From an uncultured Chlorobiota bacterium (lineage in GTDB: Bacteria > Bacteroidota > Ignavibacteria > UBA10030 > UBA6906), in the NCBI GenBank assembly GCA_900696645.1, contig CAADGV010000026.1:69671-133670 (forward strand): a DNA stretch of 64,000 nt, written 5' to 3'. Positions 1-8,795 of the stretch are shown one piece after another (position 1 is the first letter of the stretch; each line of letters begins with the position of its first letter). Under the pieces are notes generated by a model. The model made no database searches. It was not told where the DNA came from and saw only the letters and a program-made list of their open reading frames with translations. Position numbers and translations under genes: made by a program.

Positions 1-285
1 ACGGAAATCCGGCGTGAACGGACCGGCGCGATTTTGCCCGCAACAATTATCGGCGGGGCAGGCGGGGGAGCGATCGGATTTGCGCTAAAGCCCGTTGCAC
101 GCGATCAGGAACAAGCGGATATCTACAGCGCGGCGTTTGGCTTTGTGGTGGGCGGAGTTGCTGGTTTTTTCCTGGGATCGAAGATCCTTCCCGACGAAGT
201 GTATGATCTCGCAACGATGGATCGCGAAGCCAAAACTGAGACAATGAGCCGAATTACCAAGCCAAAACCGGATCCCGTTCACTAG
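1..285 (+). CDS. C-terminal part of a small glycine-rich membrane protein (5' end outside window)
   Basis: The reading frame is open from base 1, so the gene starts upstream. A TTG at 34 could serve as a start, but nothing favours it. The visible 94 residues hold two hydrophobic, glycine-rich stretches (IIGGAGGGAIGF near residue 15 and FGFVVGGVAGFFLGS near residue 45) separated by a charged linker, followed by a polar tail. This is the pattern of glycine-zipper proteins that pack as two helices in a membrane. No catalytic motif is visible and I do not recognise the family. It converges on the radical SAM gene, and the two stop codons share one CTAG. Function is unknown. Confidence 0.55.
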   Translation, partial: TEIRRERTGAILPATIIGGAGGGAIGFALKPVARDQEQADIYSAAFGFVVGGVAGFFLGSKILPDEVYDLATMDREAKTETMSRITKPKPDPVH

Positions 286-1364
286 CGTGAGAATAGCTCG
301 AGTTGCTGACGAGGACTTTCAGGGCCGGCATTCGTTCGAAAATGTTCTGTCGAAAGCCCGCTCCATCGTTTGTGTAGATTGTACTTGCGCACGTGGATAT
401 CGAACAAATTGTTGATCGCCTCCGCAATCTCGCCTTCTCCTTTCATCCTTTTTCCAAAACAAGAACTGCTCAGCTCTCCTTCACGTGTATCCTTGATTCT
501 GTTTAGAATTTTCCCCGCACGGTTGGGCAACTCACGCTTCAGCCAATCGAGAAACAACGGCTTTACGGCTCCGGGCAGGCGCAGCAGAATATAGCCGGCA
601 CTTGTGGCGCCATGTTCTTTTGCCGCCTTCAAGATCGACGGCAACTCCTCATCGGTCAGTCCCGGAATCATCGGAGCGGCGTTTACACCGACCGGAATGC
701 CATTCTTTGCCAGCTCTTCTATTGCTTTCAACCGGTTGGCAGGCGTCGAGGTTCTCGGCTCCATCTTTCGGATCAGTTCAGCATCAAGACTCGTAATCGA
801 GATCATGATGTGAATGAGATGCAGCTTTGCCATCTCCTGAAGAATATCGATGTCCCGCAAGACGAGGGCGTTTTTCGTTACCATACCGACAGGATTTCTG
901 AACTTCAGAAATACTTCAAGACACTGTCTCGTGAGCTGCAACTTTCTCTCAACAGGTTGATAGCAATCCGTGTTGCCGGAGAAAGCTACCATTTGAGGCT
1001 GCCAGCTTTTCTTTCGGAATATTTCTTCAAGCAAGCGTGCCGCGTTCAACTTCACCATGATCTTCGATTCGAAATCGAGGCCGGCGGAAAAGCCGAGATA
1101 TTCGTGCGACGGACGGGCGTAACAGTAAATGCAACCATGCTCGCAACCGCGATAGGGATTGATGCTGTAGTCAAACGGTAAATCAGGTGAATCGTTCTTT
1201 GCGAGAATCGATTTTGACGAATCGGGATAGAACGTCGTTTGCAGTTGCGGTTCGCCATCTTCATACTCGAGATCTATATCCAACGGTTCGAGATGTGTTT
1301 TCTCGAATCTGTTGGGAGTGTTGAAACCCGAACCTCTTCCTTTTCTCGTTCCGCTATCTCTCAT
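282..1364 (-). CDS. Radical SAM protein, PA0069/SplB-like family
   Basis: This 360-residue protein carries the radical SAM cluster motif C74-x3-C78-x2-C81 (CEHGCIYC), which binds a 4Fe-4S cluster and cleaves S-adenosylmethionine. The surroundings, with NPYRGCEHGCIYCYARPSHE, match the PA0069/Rv2578c family that resembles spore photoproduct lyase; its substrate is not established. Later segments (VTKNALVLRDIDIL, SITSLD, RLKAIEELAKNGIPVGV) fit the rest of the TIM-barrel core. The ATG at 1364 is preceded by AGGAG at good spacing. The gene follows prephenate dehydratase by 12 bases on the same strand, so the two are probably co-transcribed, although no functional link is obvious. The protein looks cytoplasmic and intact. 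Confidence 0.85.
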   Translation of the reverse strand: MRDSGTRKGRGSGFNTPNRFEKTHLEPLDIDLEYEDGEPQLQTTFYPDSSKSILAKNDSPDLPFDYSINPYRGCEHGCIYCYARPSHEYLGFSAGLDFESKIMVKLNAARLLEEIFRKKSWQPQMVAFSGNTDCYQPVERKLQLTRQCLEVFLKFRNPVGMVTKNALVLRDIDILQEMAKLHLIHIMISITSLDAELIRKMEPRTSTPANRLKAIEELAKNGIPVGVNAAPMIPGLTDEELPSILKAAKEHGATSAGYILLRLPGAVKPLFLDWLKRELPNRAGKILNRIKDTREGELSSSCFGKRMKGEGEIAEAINNLFDIHVRKYNLHKRWSGLSTEHFRTNAGPESPRQQLELFSR

Positions 1365-1376
1365 TCATCACTCCTG

Positions 1377-2222
1377 TCACGCTGCTCCATAGAAATTGCC
1401 TTTCCCCATCGGATAGGAGCCGAGAAGGCGGAACAGCCTCGTCTTCTCCCGCACATGCTCGAATGCCTGCGCAACTTTGTTCTGTGCCGGACTTCCGGCA
1501 ACATCCAGGTAGAACAAATACTCAAACGGTGTGTCGGGGTCGGGACGTGATTCAATTTTCAATATGTCGATGTTCCGAATGTAGAACAGGCCGAGAATCT
1601 TGAACAGAATGCCCGTCTCGTTCGATTGCGGAGCGAACACGATGCTGCTTTTTGCCTTCACGTTTCGCTTCGGTTGCAAGGGCCTTCTGCCGAGAACGAG
1701 AAATCGGGTGTAATTCTGCGCGCTGTTTGAGATATTTCGCTTCAGGATTTTCAATCCGTAGAGTTTCGCGGCAAGCTCACTTGCGATGGCGGCACACGAA
1801 AGGGCGTTTTCATCAACAAGAGATTTTGCAGCTCCGGCCGTGTCGAAGAAAGGAACCTGCTTAAGTTTTTCGTTTCGCGAGAGGAACGAACTGCATTGCG
1901 CCAGCGCCATCGGATGCGAACGGACGTGCGTGATTTGTTTAAGGGAAGATGAGGGATGGCACATCAATACATGCTCGATGCGGAGATGCACCTCGCCGAC
2001 GATGTGAAGTTTGCGGGCAAGAAGCAGATCGTAGTTCTGATGGATGCTTCCTGCAAGCGAGTTTTCTATAGGGATGATGCCCCGGTCGGCACGTTTGCGT
2101 TCGACGGCGGCAAATACGTCTTCAAATCGTTCGAGCGGCAGAGTTGTGCATCTGGCTGAGTAGAATTTTGTTGCAGCGACTTCGCTGTACGCCCCGTGAA
2201 TCCCCTGAAACGCAACCCGCAT
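1377..2222 (-). CDS. pheA: Prephenate dehydratase (phenylalanine biosynthesis)
   Basis: This enzyme converts prephenate to phenylpyruvate in phenylalanine synthesis. The 281 residues match the stand-alone type: an N-terminal dehydratase domain (1-180) with FQGIHGAYSE, the PIENS motif (51-55) and the catalytic T172-R173-F174 triplet, then a C-terminal ACT domain (about 190-270). The ACT domain has the ETGILFKIL and ESRP (224-227) motifs used for phenylalanine feedback binding in this family. No chorismate mutase domain is present, so that activity must be encoded elsewhere. The ATG at 2222 gives the usual N-terminus, although its Shine-Dalgarno is weak. It is the first gene of a probable two-gene unit with the radical SAM gene. 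Confidence 0.93.
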   Translation of the reverse strand: MRVAFQGIHGAYSEVAATKFYSARCTTLPLERFEDVFAAVERKRADRGIIPIENSLAGSIHQNYDLLLARKLHIVGEVHLRIEHVLMCHPSSSLKQITHVRSHPMALAQCSSFLSRNEKLKQVPFFDTAGAAKSLVDENALSCAAIASELAAKLYGLKILKRNISNSAQNYTRFLVLGRRPLQPKRNVKAKSSIVFAPQSNETGILFKILGLFYIRNIDILKIESRPDPDTPFEYLFYLDVAGSPAQNKVAQAFEHVREKTRLFRLLGSYPMGKGNFYGAA

Positions 2223-2284
2223 GAGATGGTATGACGAGATGGAAAGAACGTTGATGAATTCGCATCAAAAGTAATCGATTTCTT

Positions 2285-3934
2285 TTACTTCATCAAGAGC
2301 ATCTTGCGCGTCGCAGAGAAACTGCCCGTTGTGAGACGGTAGAAATACACTCCGCTCGGCAGGTTACCGGCCTCAAACTGTACAGAATGCGTACCAGCCT
2401 CTTTCAATTCATTTGTCAGCGTCACAACTTCTTTTCCCAACACATCAAACACCTTCAATGAAACAAATTCGCGATTGGCAATCCGAAATTCGATATTCGT
2501 TGTTGGATTGAACGGGTTGGGGTAATTCTGAAACAACTCAAACGCCTCTGCCCGAGTATGCGGCTGAGGTTGTACGCCGGTAAGGAATCTATAGAAGCCA
2601 ATGGCAGTTCCATTTTCTCCGACTGCGCAACCCAGCCCCGCCGACTGTTCGCCTGTGAGGGAGAGATGATGCAGCTGAACAGTCCCTGCATATCCTTCAT
2701 ACTGAGTAATTGACCATGTCTCGCCGCTGTTCTGGCTGTTGTAAATATTCGTTCCTGATAGGGCCCAACATTCAGAAGGATACGTAAGTCCGGAAATTCC
2801 CATAACTGCCGCGGGGAGTGTTGATGCGTACTTGGTCCAGCCAACCCCGCCGTCAGTGGTACGATACACCGAGCCATCGGCCGATCCGGCAAGCCCGTAT
2901 AAATTGGGAAAGAAATGGATTGCCGTTATGCCCGAAGAGCCCGGTTGCAGAAATACTTTCGTCCAAGTCGATCCGCCATCGGTTGTTCGATACACTGCAT
3001 TGTCGCTCGTGCCGAACCAGCCGCGGGTCGAGTCAATCCACGCGGCGGCGTTGTAAAACCCGCTCTCACCGGCTGTGGCAGGGAGCGGAGGTTGAATGTC
3101 GATCCAACTAATCCCGCCATTCGTTGTCTTCTTCAATACCCAGAAACCGCTAACAGGGTCTCCGATTGCGTAACCTTTATTAGCGTTGACGAATCGGATT
3201 GACCTCCAAATGGTGGCGGTTGTGTCAACAACACTCCACGTTCTGCCCTCGTTTGTCGTTCTGCTGATTCTCGCACGACCGGACTGCATCACACTTCCTG
3301 CGACCGCGGTTCCGGGACCGAACTCTGAGCCACCTATCGTTATAGTCCGTACATCTCCTTCCAGAATACCGCATACTGTCCAGTGGATACCTATGTCGGT
3401 TGTTCTAATGACAATACCGTGTTTGCCGCCGGCCCAATATTCGGCAAAATATGGGGCATACCGTTTTGTTTGGACCGTATAGAGGGGGATATCCACCTCG
3501 CTCACATGAACTGTCCAGCCAATGTAGGGTCTGACGATGAAGCTCTTCACATCGTACAGTGACGGATTTGATTTCTGCGAGACGCGGATGTGGCAACTGT
3601 CGTTGATGGACCATGAGATAGTCCAGTAGTAGCGTCCCCGGATAATCGATCGGGTGAACTCATCCTCTTCTTCCAGATCTGAGAGAGAACCGGGAGCTTG
3701 CAGATTCGAGGGAACGCCCGGCGTTATGAGATTCCAAGGCCCACCTATTCCCGATGTCGAATACTCGATTTTCACGGTGTCAACACCGAACGCCGTCCAT
3801 TTTATCGGGTACGTGAAACCCATACTCCATTGCTCACCTCCTTTAGGGGAGATGAGTGTGAGAAATTGTTGCGCAGAGGCTGTTTGAGTCGCCAGAATCA
3901 ATATACATGTAAGAGCAGCAAGTTGTTTTTTCAT
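2285..3934 (-). CDS. Exported Ycf48/BNR-propeller protein with T9SS sorting domain
   Basis: The start is taken at the ATG at 3934, preceded by a GGGGGA Shine-Dalgarno and followed by a signal peptide (MKKQLAALTCILILATQTASAQ); the frame stays open upstream without a better start. An N-terminal beta-sandwich with the SPKGGEQW motif comes first. Repeats of the YRTTDGGSTW kind, shared by Ycf48 and Asp-box propellers, follow. The C-terminus is a T9SS type-A sorting domain: FQNYPNPFNP, LKVFDVLGKEV, then a terminal LPSGVYFYRL...KMLLMK. Such proteins cross the outer membrane by T9SS and are anchored or released. The sorting domain holds a heptanucleotide repeat tract (2466-2500). A 169-base gap separates it from the preceding cargo gene. 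Its substrate or role is unknown. Confidence 0.85.
   Translation of the reverse strand: MKKQLAALTCILILATQTASAQQFLTLISPKGGEQWSMGFTYPIKWTAFGVDTVKIEYSTSGIGGPWNLITPGVPSNLQAPGSLSDLEEEDEFTRSIIRGRYYWTISWSINDSCHIRVSQKSNPSLYDVKSFIVRPYIGWTVHVSEVDIPLYTVQTKRYAPYFAEYWAGGKHGIVIRTTDIGIHWTVCGILEGDVRTITIGGSEFGPGTAVAGSVMQSGRARISRTTNEGRTWSVVDTTATIWRSIRFVNANKGYAIGDPVSGFWVLKKTTNGGISWIDIQPPLPATAGESGFYNAAAWIDSTRGWFGTSDNAVYRTTDGGSTWTKVFLQPGSSGITAIHFFPNLYGLAGSADGSVYRTTDGGVGWTKYASTLPAAVMGISGLTYPSECWALSGTNIYNSQNSGETWSITQYEGYAGTVQLHHLSLTGEQSAGLGCAVGENGTAIGFYRFLTGVQPQPHTRAEAFELFQNYPNPFNPTTNIEFRIANREFVSLKVFDVLGKEVVTLTNELKEAGTHSVQFEAGNLPSGVYFYRLTTGSFSATRKMLLMK
2466..2500 (-). repeat. Heptanucleotide repeat tract in a T9SS sorting domain (AATCCGA/AATTCGA family)
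   Basis: Five 7-base units in tandem on the plus strand: AATTCGC, GATTGGC, AATCCGA, AATTCGA, TATTCGT. They encode the segment between the IEF and LKVFD parts of the sorting domain. Confidence 0.75.
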
Positions 3935-3946
3935 AGTAACTCCCCC

Positions 3947-3970
3947 GAGGCATGTTTTTCGGAATGCCTC
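3947..3970 (-). other. Leader hairpin just upstream of a T9SS cargo gene
   Basis: Seven-base arms GAGGCAT and ATGCCTC enclose a ten-base loop. It lies immediately before the Shine-Dalgarno of the gene starting at 3934, so it may affect messenger stability or access to the ribosome. It has no T tract and is not a convincing terminator. Confidence 0.35.
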
Positions 3971-4103
3971 CAATTTGCAGGCGTAGTAGGAATACGTCAA
4001 TTGGAAATTGATTAAACTATTTGGAAAGAACGGCATATCAAGCGTCAGATGTACACCCAGCCGGTGCACGCAGGCGGGCGAAGACCTTGCAGGCACGCCG
4101 GGT

Positions 4104-5669
4104 TTACCTGACCAGCATCATTTTGCGTGACTGCATTTGTGAACCTGCCGAAAGCCGGTACACATACACGCCGCTTGAAAGCCCAGATGCATCGAACCGA
4201 ACCGAATGTTCCTCCGCATTCTTTGCCTCATTCACTAAAGTCGCCACCTCCTGACCCAATATATCAAACACCTTCAATGAAACAAATCCGAAATTCGAAA
4301 TCCGAAATTCGATAGTCGTACTCGGATTGAAAGGATTGGGGTAGTTCTGGCTCAATGAAAATGCGGTTGGTATTGATCGTCCATCTACGGGAACGGATGT
4401 GCTCACGTAATTGGCAATCTCCAACCACGTTTGAGAGGTGCCGGTGCGTGTATCGGTCCAGATAGTCCAGGACTTGCCACCGAGGGCTGCAATTTCGCTG
4501 TTTGTGCTTGGAAAAAGCTGGCCGCCAGGGATCCCGATGCTTCCATAAGGCGACCGTACATCGCTGATGATCCACCGTTCCCAGGAATTCCCTCCGTCGG
4601 TTGAGCGGGCAGCGTACCGGTTTGTCATGAAGTTTGTTCCGGCAGAATCCATACTTGAATAACTGACGATGATGTCTCCGTTTGTTTGATCAACCGCAAT
4701 ACCCGGAAGCCATTGTTGCTTCTCGGGAGAAATAGGATAACTGCTTACCCGAATTGTGTCGCTCCACGTTGTCCCGCCATTGGTTGAGCGCCCTATGTAA
4801 ACGTTGGACTGACCCAGACTCCGGTCGGGGTAGCAGATGTAAATCCATCCTCGTCGCGGGCTATTTGAACGGTCGACATCCATGTGTGGGAAGCTGTTGA
4901 CTCGAGCGCCGTTGAATGCAGCCAAGCCGCCGTTGGAAATCCTCAAGCCTGATATCGGAAAGGCAACGGCGGGAGTACTGAACGTTGCCCCTGCATCCGT
5001 TGATCGTGTGAATCCGAGGCCGACCTCGGCCGTGCCCGTTGTGTAATGCGCCCACGTAACATTCACTTCGCCATTTGGGCCGACGGCGATGTACGCGCCC
5101 TGACCTCGATTTGAGCCTATGCCGAGAGATGTTCGTGCGCTCCACGTAACTCCATTATCCGTCGAGCGGGTGAAAACAACCGGTGATCCCGATACATTGA
5201 AATCAGTCCAAGCGGCGTACACGTTGTTAGGATATGTGCCCGAAGGATCTGCCGACGCATGAACGACATCGTTCAGTGTGCTGTTGAGCGGGTCGGCATT
5301 TGTGCGGGCACTCCACGTTGTCCCGAAGTCCGTTGTGCTGACGACATATATCCCGCCGGGATTACCGAGAGCGACATAATAGGCACGACCCCCGACATCA
5401 AAAAAACATACGGTGCCTCCATACGAATTGATTATCGGCGGTGGCGCTGATTCACTTCCGAACCATGTGTTGCCGCCATTGGTGCTGAAGGCCCAAACTC
5501 CAATACCCAAAACAGACATCAGGTTGTCACTGTTAGTCCAACTCACGGCCACCCGGGGATTGAATTGATGGCTTGTCGAGGGGAAGAGATGGACGTCGGG
5601 GTTGTTCTGCGGCTGTGCGTATGCCGTACACGCGACAAGCATTCCACAGAATGTGAGTCGAATGTTCAT
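4104..5669 (-). CDS. Exported Asp-box (sialidase-like) propeller protein with T9SS sorting domain
   Basis: The 521-residue product starts with a short signal peptide (MNIRLTFCGMLVACTAYAQ). It carries at least five Asp-box motifs of the form STxGGxTW (STNGGNTW, STDNGVTW, STDAGATF, STNGGTTW, STDGGNSW), the hallmark of sialidase-fold beta-propellers. I do not see a convincing arginine triad, so true sialidase activity is doubtful. The C-terminal T9SS type-A domain is complete (LSQNYPNPFNPSTTIEF, LKVFDILGQEVATL, SSGVYVYRL). The DNA of this domain contains four perfect 7-base units (4285-4312). It follows the upstream cargo gene by 8 bases, so they form one operon with the esterase gene further upstream. 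Confidence 0.85.
   Translation of the reverse strand: MNIRLTFCGMLVACTAYAQPQNNPDVHLFPSTSHQFNPRVAVSWTNSDNLMSVLGIGVWAFSTNGGNTWFGSESAPPPIINSYGGTVCFFDVGGRAYYVALGNPGGIYVVSTTDFGTTWSARTNADPLNSTLNDVVHASADPSGTYPNNVYAAWTDFNVSGSPVVFTRSTDNGVTWSARTSLGIGSNRGQGAYIAVGPNGEVNVTWAHYTTGTAEVGLGFTRSTDAGATFSTPAVAFPISGLRISNGGLAAFNGARVNSFPHMDVDRSNSPRRGWIYICYPDRSLGQSNVYIGRSTNGGTTWSDTIRVSSYPISPEKQQWLPGIAVDQTNGDIIVSYSSMDSAGTNFMTNRYAARSTDGGNSWERWIISDVRSPYGSIGIPGGQLFPSTNSEIAALGGKSWTIWTDTRTGTSQTWLEIANYVSTSVPVDGRSIPTAFSLSQNYPNPFNPSTTIEFRISNFGFVSLKVFDILGQEVATLVNEAKNAEEHSVRFDASGLSSGVYVYRLSAGSQMQSRKMMLVR
4285..4312 (-). repeat. Heptanucleotide repeat tract in a T9SS sorting domain, perfect units
   Basis: Four 7-base units alternate exactly: AATCCGA, AATTCGA, AATCCGA, AATTCGA. 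They lie at the same domain position as the tract at 2466 and share its units. Confidence 0.88.
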
Positions 5670-5677
5670 GATTATTC

Positions 5678-7174
5678 TTATTGAATGAGGATCATTTTCT
5701 TTGTCGAGACATACATTCCGGCCTCCAACCTGTAGTAATACACGCCGCTTGAGAGACCAGATGCATCGAACTGGACCGAATACTCACCGGCATTCTTGAC
5801 CTCATCAACCAACGTGGCAATCTCCCGCCCCAACACATCAAACACCTTGAGAGTAAGGTGGTTGATGGTTGGCAGTTGATAGTTGATGGTCGTGCTCGGG
5901 TTAAACGGATTGGGGTAGTTCTGGTATAGTGTGAAACCGCCTTCGACATTCGGAACGTCTTCTACTGCTGTTACTTCCGCTCCAAGCCGGAGCAGCCAAA
6001 CGTCATGTACACCTGCACCTCTTGAAAGAGTGTGTCCTGTTATGATATATCCCCCATCGGAAGTCCGGTCAAGAGAATGCGCAACATCCGAGGCGGTTCC
6101 ACCGTAGGTTGCGCTCCATTTCAAAACGCCCGCGGAGTCTGTCCTGACAATCCACACATCATCACCCCCCGAACCGAACGAAAGCGTGTATCCGGCAACG
6201 ATGTATCCTCCGTCGGCGGTTTGCTGCACGGCGTTGCCGTAATCCCTGCCGGTTCCGCCGAATGTTCTTGTCCACTGTTCGTTTCCTGCGCTGTCTGTTT
6301 TCACGAGCAACATGTCATCAAGTCCGGCTCCCGAGGAAGAGGTGTAGCCGGTCAGGATGTATCCTCCATCTGACGTTTGACGGGCGCTCAAGGCTCTGTC
6401 CACGTCTGTTCCGCCGAAGGCTTTGTTCCATGTTGCGTAACCCAGGGCATCGGTCTTTACGAGCCACGCGTTCCCTACTGCGCCGGGTCCGTAAGAGAAT
6501 GTCCAGCCTGAAAGGATGAAGCCGCTGTCTGACGTTGCGGATACCGATCGGGCACCGTCGGAACCGAGGCCCCCGAGGGCACGGCTCCATGTTTCGTTGC
6601 CAGAGGCATTCGTCTTGATGAGCCAGGCGTCTCTGCCGCCGGTGGCGAAGGATGATGTAGCTCCGGCAACAAGAAATCCTCCGTCCGCTGTCTCAAGAAC
6701 GCCGTAGGCTTCGTCATCCAGAGTTCCTCCGAACGTGCGTGTCCATTGGGCCGTTCCCACACTATCCGTCTTGATCAGAAAAACATCGTTTCCTCCCATC
6801 CCGAAGGATTTTGTGTAACCCGCTATGATATATCCCCCGTCGGAGGTTTGTTGCACCGCGTTCGCCTCATCGTCGTTGTTTCCGCCGTACGTTTGGTTCC
6901 ATTGCTCGGAGCCCGACGGAGAGACTTTGATGAGCCAAACATTGCGGCCGCTTGCTGTTCCAAACGAGCGTGTGTATCCGGCAATAATGTAGCCGCCATC
7001 CTGCGTTTGCCGGACTGCATGACCAATGTCGATGTTGGTTCCGCCAAATGTCCGTGTCCAGAGTGTGTCCGGAGATTGGGCGTTGAGAATCGGGAAATCC
7101 AACAAAATGATTGATAAGGAAATACCTGCTATGAAGGCCTTTCCTGAGATGAAGCGCAGGATGCTTGATTTCAT
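5678..7174 (-). CDS. Exported seven-repeat beta-propeller protein with T9SS sorting domain
   Basis: The ATG at 7174 is chosen because a long signal sequence follows directly (MKSSILRFISGKAFIAGISL...); the frame could be read from a TTG at 7210. After the signal come seven repeats of about 55 residues, each with W-x-RTFGG, a DGGYIIAGYT core and WLIKTDSAG, consistent with a seven-bladed propeller. No catalytic residues are evident. The final ~85 residues form a T9SS type-A sorting domain (LYQNYPNPFNPSTTINY, LKVFDVLGREIATLVDE, SSGVYYYRLEAG). A different heptanucleotide tract (5860-5887) lies in it. The gene sits 19 bases after the esterase gene and 8 bases before the Asp-box gene. Confidence 0.85.
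   Translation of the reverse strand: MKSSILRFISGKAFIAGISLSIILLDFPILNAQSPDTLWTRTFGGTNIDIGHAVRQTQDGGYIIAGYTRSFGTASGRNVWLIKVSPSGSEQWNQTYGGNNDDEANAVQQTSDGGYIIAGYTKSFGMGGNDVFLIKTDSVGTAQWTRTFGGTLDDEAYGVLETADGGFLVAGATSSFATGGRDAWLIKTNASGNETWSRALGGLGSDGARSVSATSDSGFILSGWTFSYGPGAVGNAWLVKTDALGYATWNKAFGGTDVDRALSARQTSDGGYILTGYTSSSGAGLDDMLLVKTDSAGNEQWTRTFGGTGRDYGNAVQQTADGGYIVAGYTLSFGSGGDDVWIVRTDSAGVLKWSATYGGTASDVAHSLDRTSDGGYIITGHTLSRGAGVHDVWLLRLGAEVTAVEDVPNVEGGFTLYQNYPNPFNPSTTINYQLPTINHLTLKVFDVLGREIATLVDEVKNAGEYSVQFDASGLSSGVYYYRLEAGMYVSTKKMILIQ
5860..5887 (-). repeat. Heptanucleotide repeat tract in a T9SS sorting domain (GGTTGAT/AGTTGAT family)
   Basis: Four units: GGTTGAT, GGTTGGC, AGTTGAT, AGTTGAT. Same domain position as the other tracts, with a different unit sequence. 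Confidence 0.82.
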
Positions 7175-7193
7175 GTGTGACACTTCATAACCC

Positions 7194-8645
7194 CTATTTT
7201 TGGAGAACAAATTTCTTTGTAATAGAATGGGCTCCCGCCGTTAACCGATAGAAGTAGGTGCCGCTCGCCAAACCGCTTGCCAAGCCATCTGCTACGAACC
7301 GGGCAGAATGTTCTCCGGGTCCTTTCACTTCATTGACCAGTGTTGCCACCTCTCTGCCGAGTACATCATACACCTTGAGTGTTACTTGGCTGATTGCTGA
7401 AAGGCGATAGCTGATTGACGTACCCGGATTAAAAGGGTTCGGATAGTTCTGGAACAGCGCAAAACCATCCGGAAGCAGGCCTGTTTCTGTCACCGAGACG
7501 GGAGTGGCAGGGAAGAACATCTCCAACGCATTATCAACGTGAGCCCGCCAGTTGCCCCAACTGTGTCCTTCATGATATTCGTTGTATTGGTAGATGTAGC
7601 CCTTCGTTTGCAGTATCGGGATGAAGTTGCGTACGAGGGGAATCAGTTGGGGAATATCGTACGTGCCGAGGTCGAGATAGAGTTTCAAATCCAATCGCGG
7701 ATTATTCTGGAATCCTGAGGAAATCGAAGAGATGATGTTGCTCGACTGAGCGGCGACATTCCCGAACACATTCGAGTGATTGAGTCCGAGCCACAACGCA
7801 ATGTTTCCTCCGTTTGATGCTCCGAGCGTCGCTCTGCTTTCAGGATGGCGTCGTGTTCTGTATCGCGCATCGATGTATGGCATCAACTCGTTTACGATGA
7901 ACGAGGAGAATGCAACCATCTGATTACCCGCGTACTCAGCAGTCCGGTTTACCGGAGGGACAAACACGCCGATGACCGGCTTGATCCGATTGTGATGGAT
8001 GAGATAGTCGAGAACGTTGTTTGCCTGGGCGAGCGTCACGTATTCGAGTCCGTCATGAAACACCATAACGCCGAAACTGTCGGATGATGCTTCATAGCCG
8101 GGCGGTGTGTAGATGCGGATTGTTCGTGAGTTGTTTAGATTGGTTGAAAAGAATGTCGTATCGCGCAGCGTTCCGTGCGGGATATTGGGATAGTAAATGA
8201 TTTCCGGGGCCGGCACGTAATGAGGCAAGCGCAGCTCGGAGTTTGGTCCGAACCCGCCCGATACTGTAAACGGATTTCTGGGATCGAGTATCCACGTGCT
8301 GCCGTTGAGAACGAACTTGTAATCGAGTCGTGCATCCGGTTCATACGTTTCCGACCGGTACCACAAATCCGTTGTGGAAAGTCTCGTCATCGGCAGAGCG
8401 GAAATTGTCCAGTTGTTGGCGTCGCCCGGAACCGTGACAGAACTTGCGGATCCACGATAAACGAAATGCACGTTTGTTGTCCCTTCGATCAAAGGGAACG
8501 TTCCAACGGCATTCATGAAGCTATCCACGATTGCCGGGCGTTGACCTTCAGGCGCTGAACTGACTCGAAGGATGAAATCCTGAAACGTCTGGGCAAATGA
8601 CGATACGGATAGGAATAACAGGTTTAGTAGAATGGCAAATCTCAT
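7194..8645 (-). CDS. Exported esterase (Fes/IroE-like alpha/beta hydrolase) with CBM48-like and T9SS domains
   Basis: A signal peptide (1-19) precedes a CBM48-like beta-sandwich (about 55-140, with VPGDANNW and DARLDYKFVLNG) and an esterase domain of the enterochelin-esterase type (about 155-375). The nucleophile elbow GASNGG places the serine at 277, and the catalytic histidine is probably H361 in HEGHSW. The C-terminus is a T9SS type-A sorting domain (FQNYPNPFNPGTSISY, LKVYDVLGREVATLV, SGTYFYRLTAG). Two paralogues at 60.3 and 61.5 kb lack this domain. It is first in a three-gene operon. In this family substrates include siderophore, acetyl-xylan and feruloyl esters; the one here is unknown. 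A heptanucleotide tract lies at 7388-7415. Confidence 0.85.
   Translation of the reverse strand: MRFAILLNLLFLSVSSFAQTFQDFILRVSSAPEGQRPAIVDSFMNAVGTFPLIEGTTNVHFVYRGSASSVTVPGDANNWTISALPMTRLSTTDLWYRSETYEPDARLDYKFVLNGSTWILDPRNPFTVSGGFGPNSELRLPHYVPAPEIIYYPNIPHGTLRDTTFFSTNLNNSRTIRIYTPPGYEASSDSFGVMVFHDGLEYVTLAQANNVLDYLIHHNRIKPVIGVFVPPVNRTAEYAGNQMVAFSSFIVNELMPYIDARYRTRRHPESRATLGASNGGNIALWLGLNHSNVFGNVAAQSSNIISSISSGFQNNPRLDLKLYLDLGTYDIPQLIPLVRNFIPILQTKGYIYQYNEYHEGHSWGNWRAHVDNALEMFFPATPVSVTETGLLPDGFALFQNYPNPFNPGTSISYRLSAISQVTLKVYDVLGREVATLVNEVKGPGEHSARFVADGLASGLASGTYFYRLTAGAHSITKKFVLQK
7388..7415 (-). repeat. Heptanucleotide repeat tract in a T9SS sorting domain (GGCTGAT family)
   Basis: Four units: GGCTGAT, TGCTGAA, AGGCGAT, AGCTGAT. 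Same domain position again, with a third unit family. Confidence 0.72.
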
Positions 8646-8795
8646 CTTTCACTTCGCTCCTTTCATGAAAACAATCAAGCCATGTCACAATCTACCAAAA
8701 TCCCGACAGGCAGACAAGATTGCTTTGACGTTGCTCCTCCGTTCCTCCATTCGTATATTGAGAGTAGTTTTCAATCACAATTCCTGAATGAACCA

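Noticed and set aside
612-1181. 189-codon open frame on the plus strand
   Set aside because: It lies opposite the radical SAM gene, whose motifs are clear. The translation has no family resemblance and no ribosome site.
4104-5669. True sialidase activity
   Set aside because: Asp-boxes alone mark the fold. I could not place the arginine triad or the tyrosine-glutamate pair needed for catalysis.
8682-8795. N-terminal extension of the DUF2318 protein
   Set aside because: The extra 38 residues show no domain and put the zinc ribbon far from the N-terminus. The ATG at 8796 gives the natural protein.
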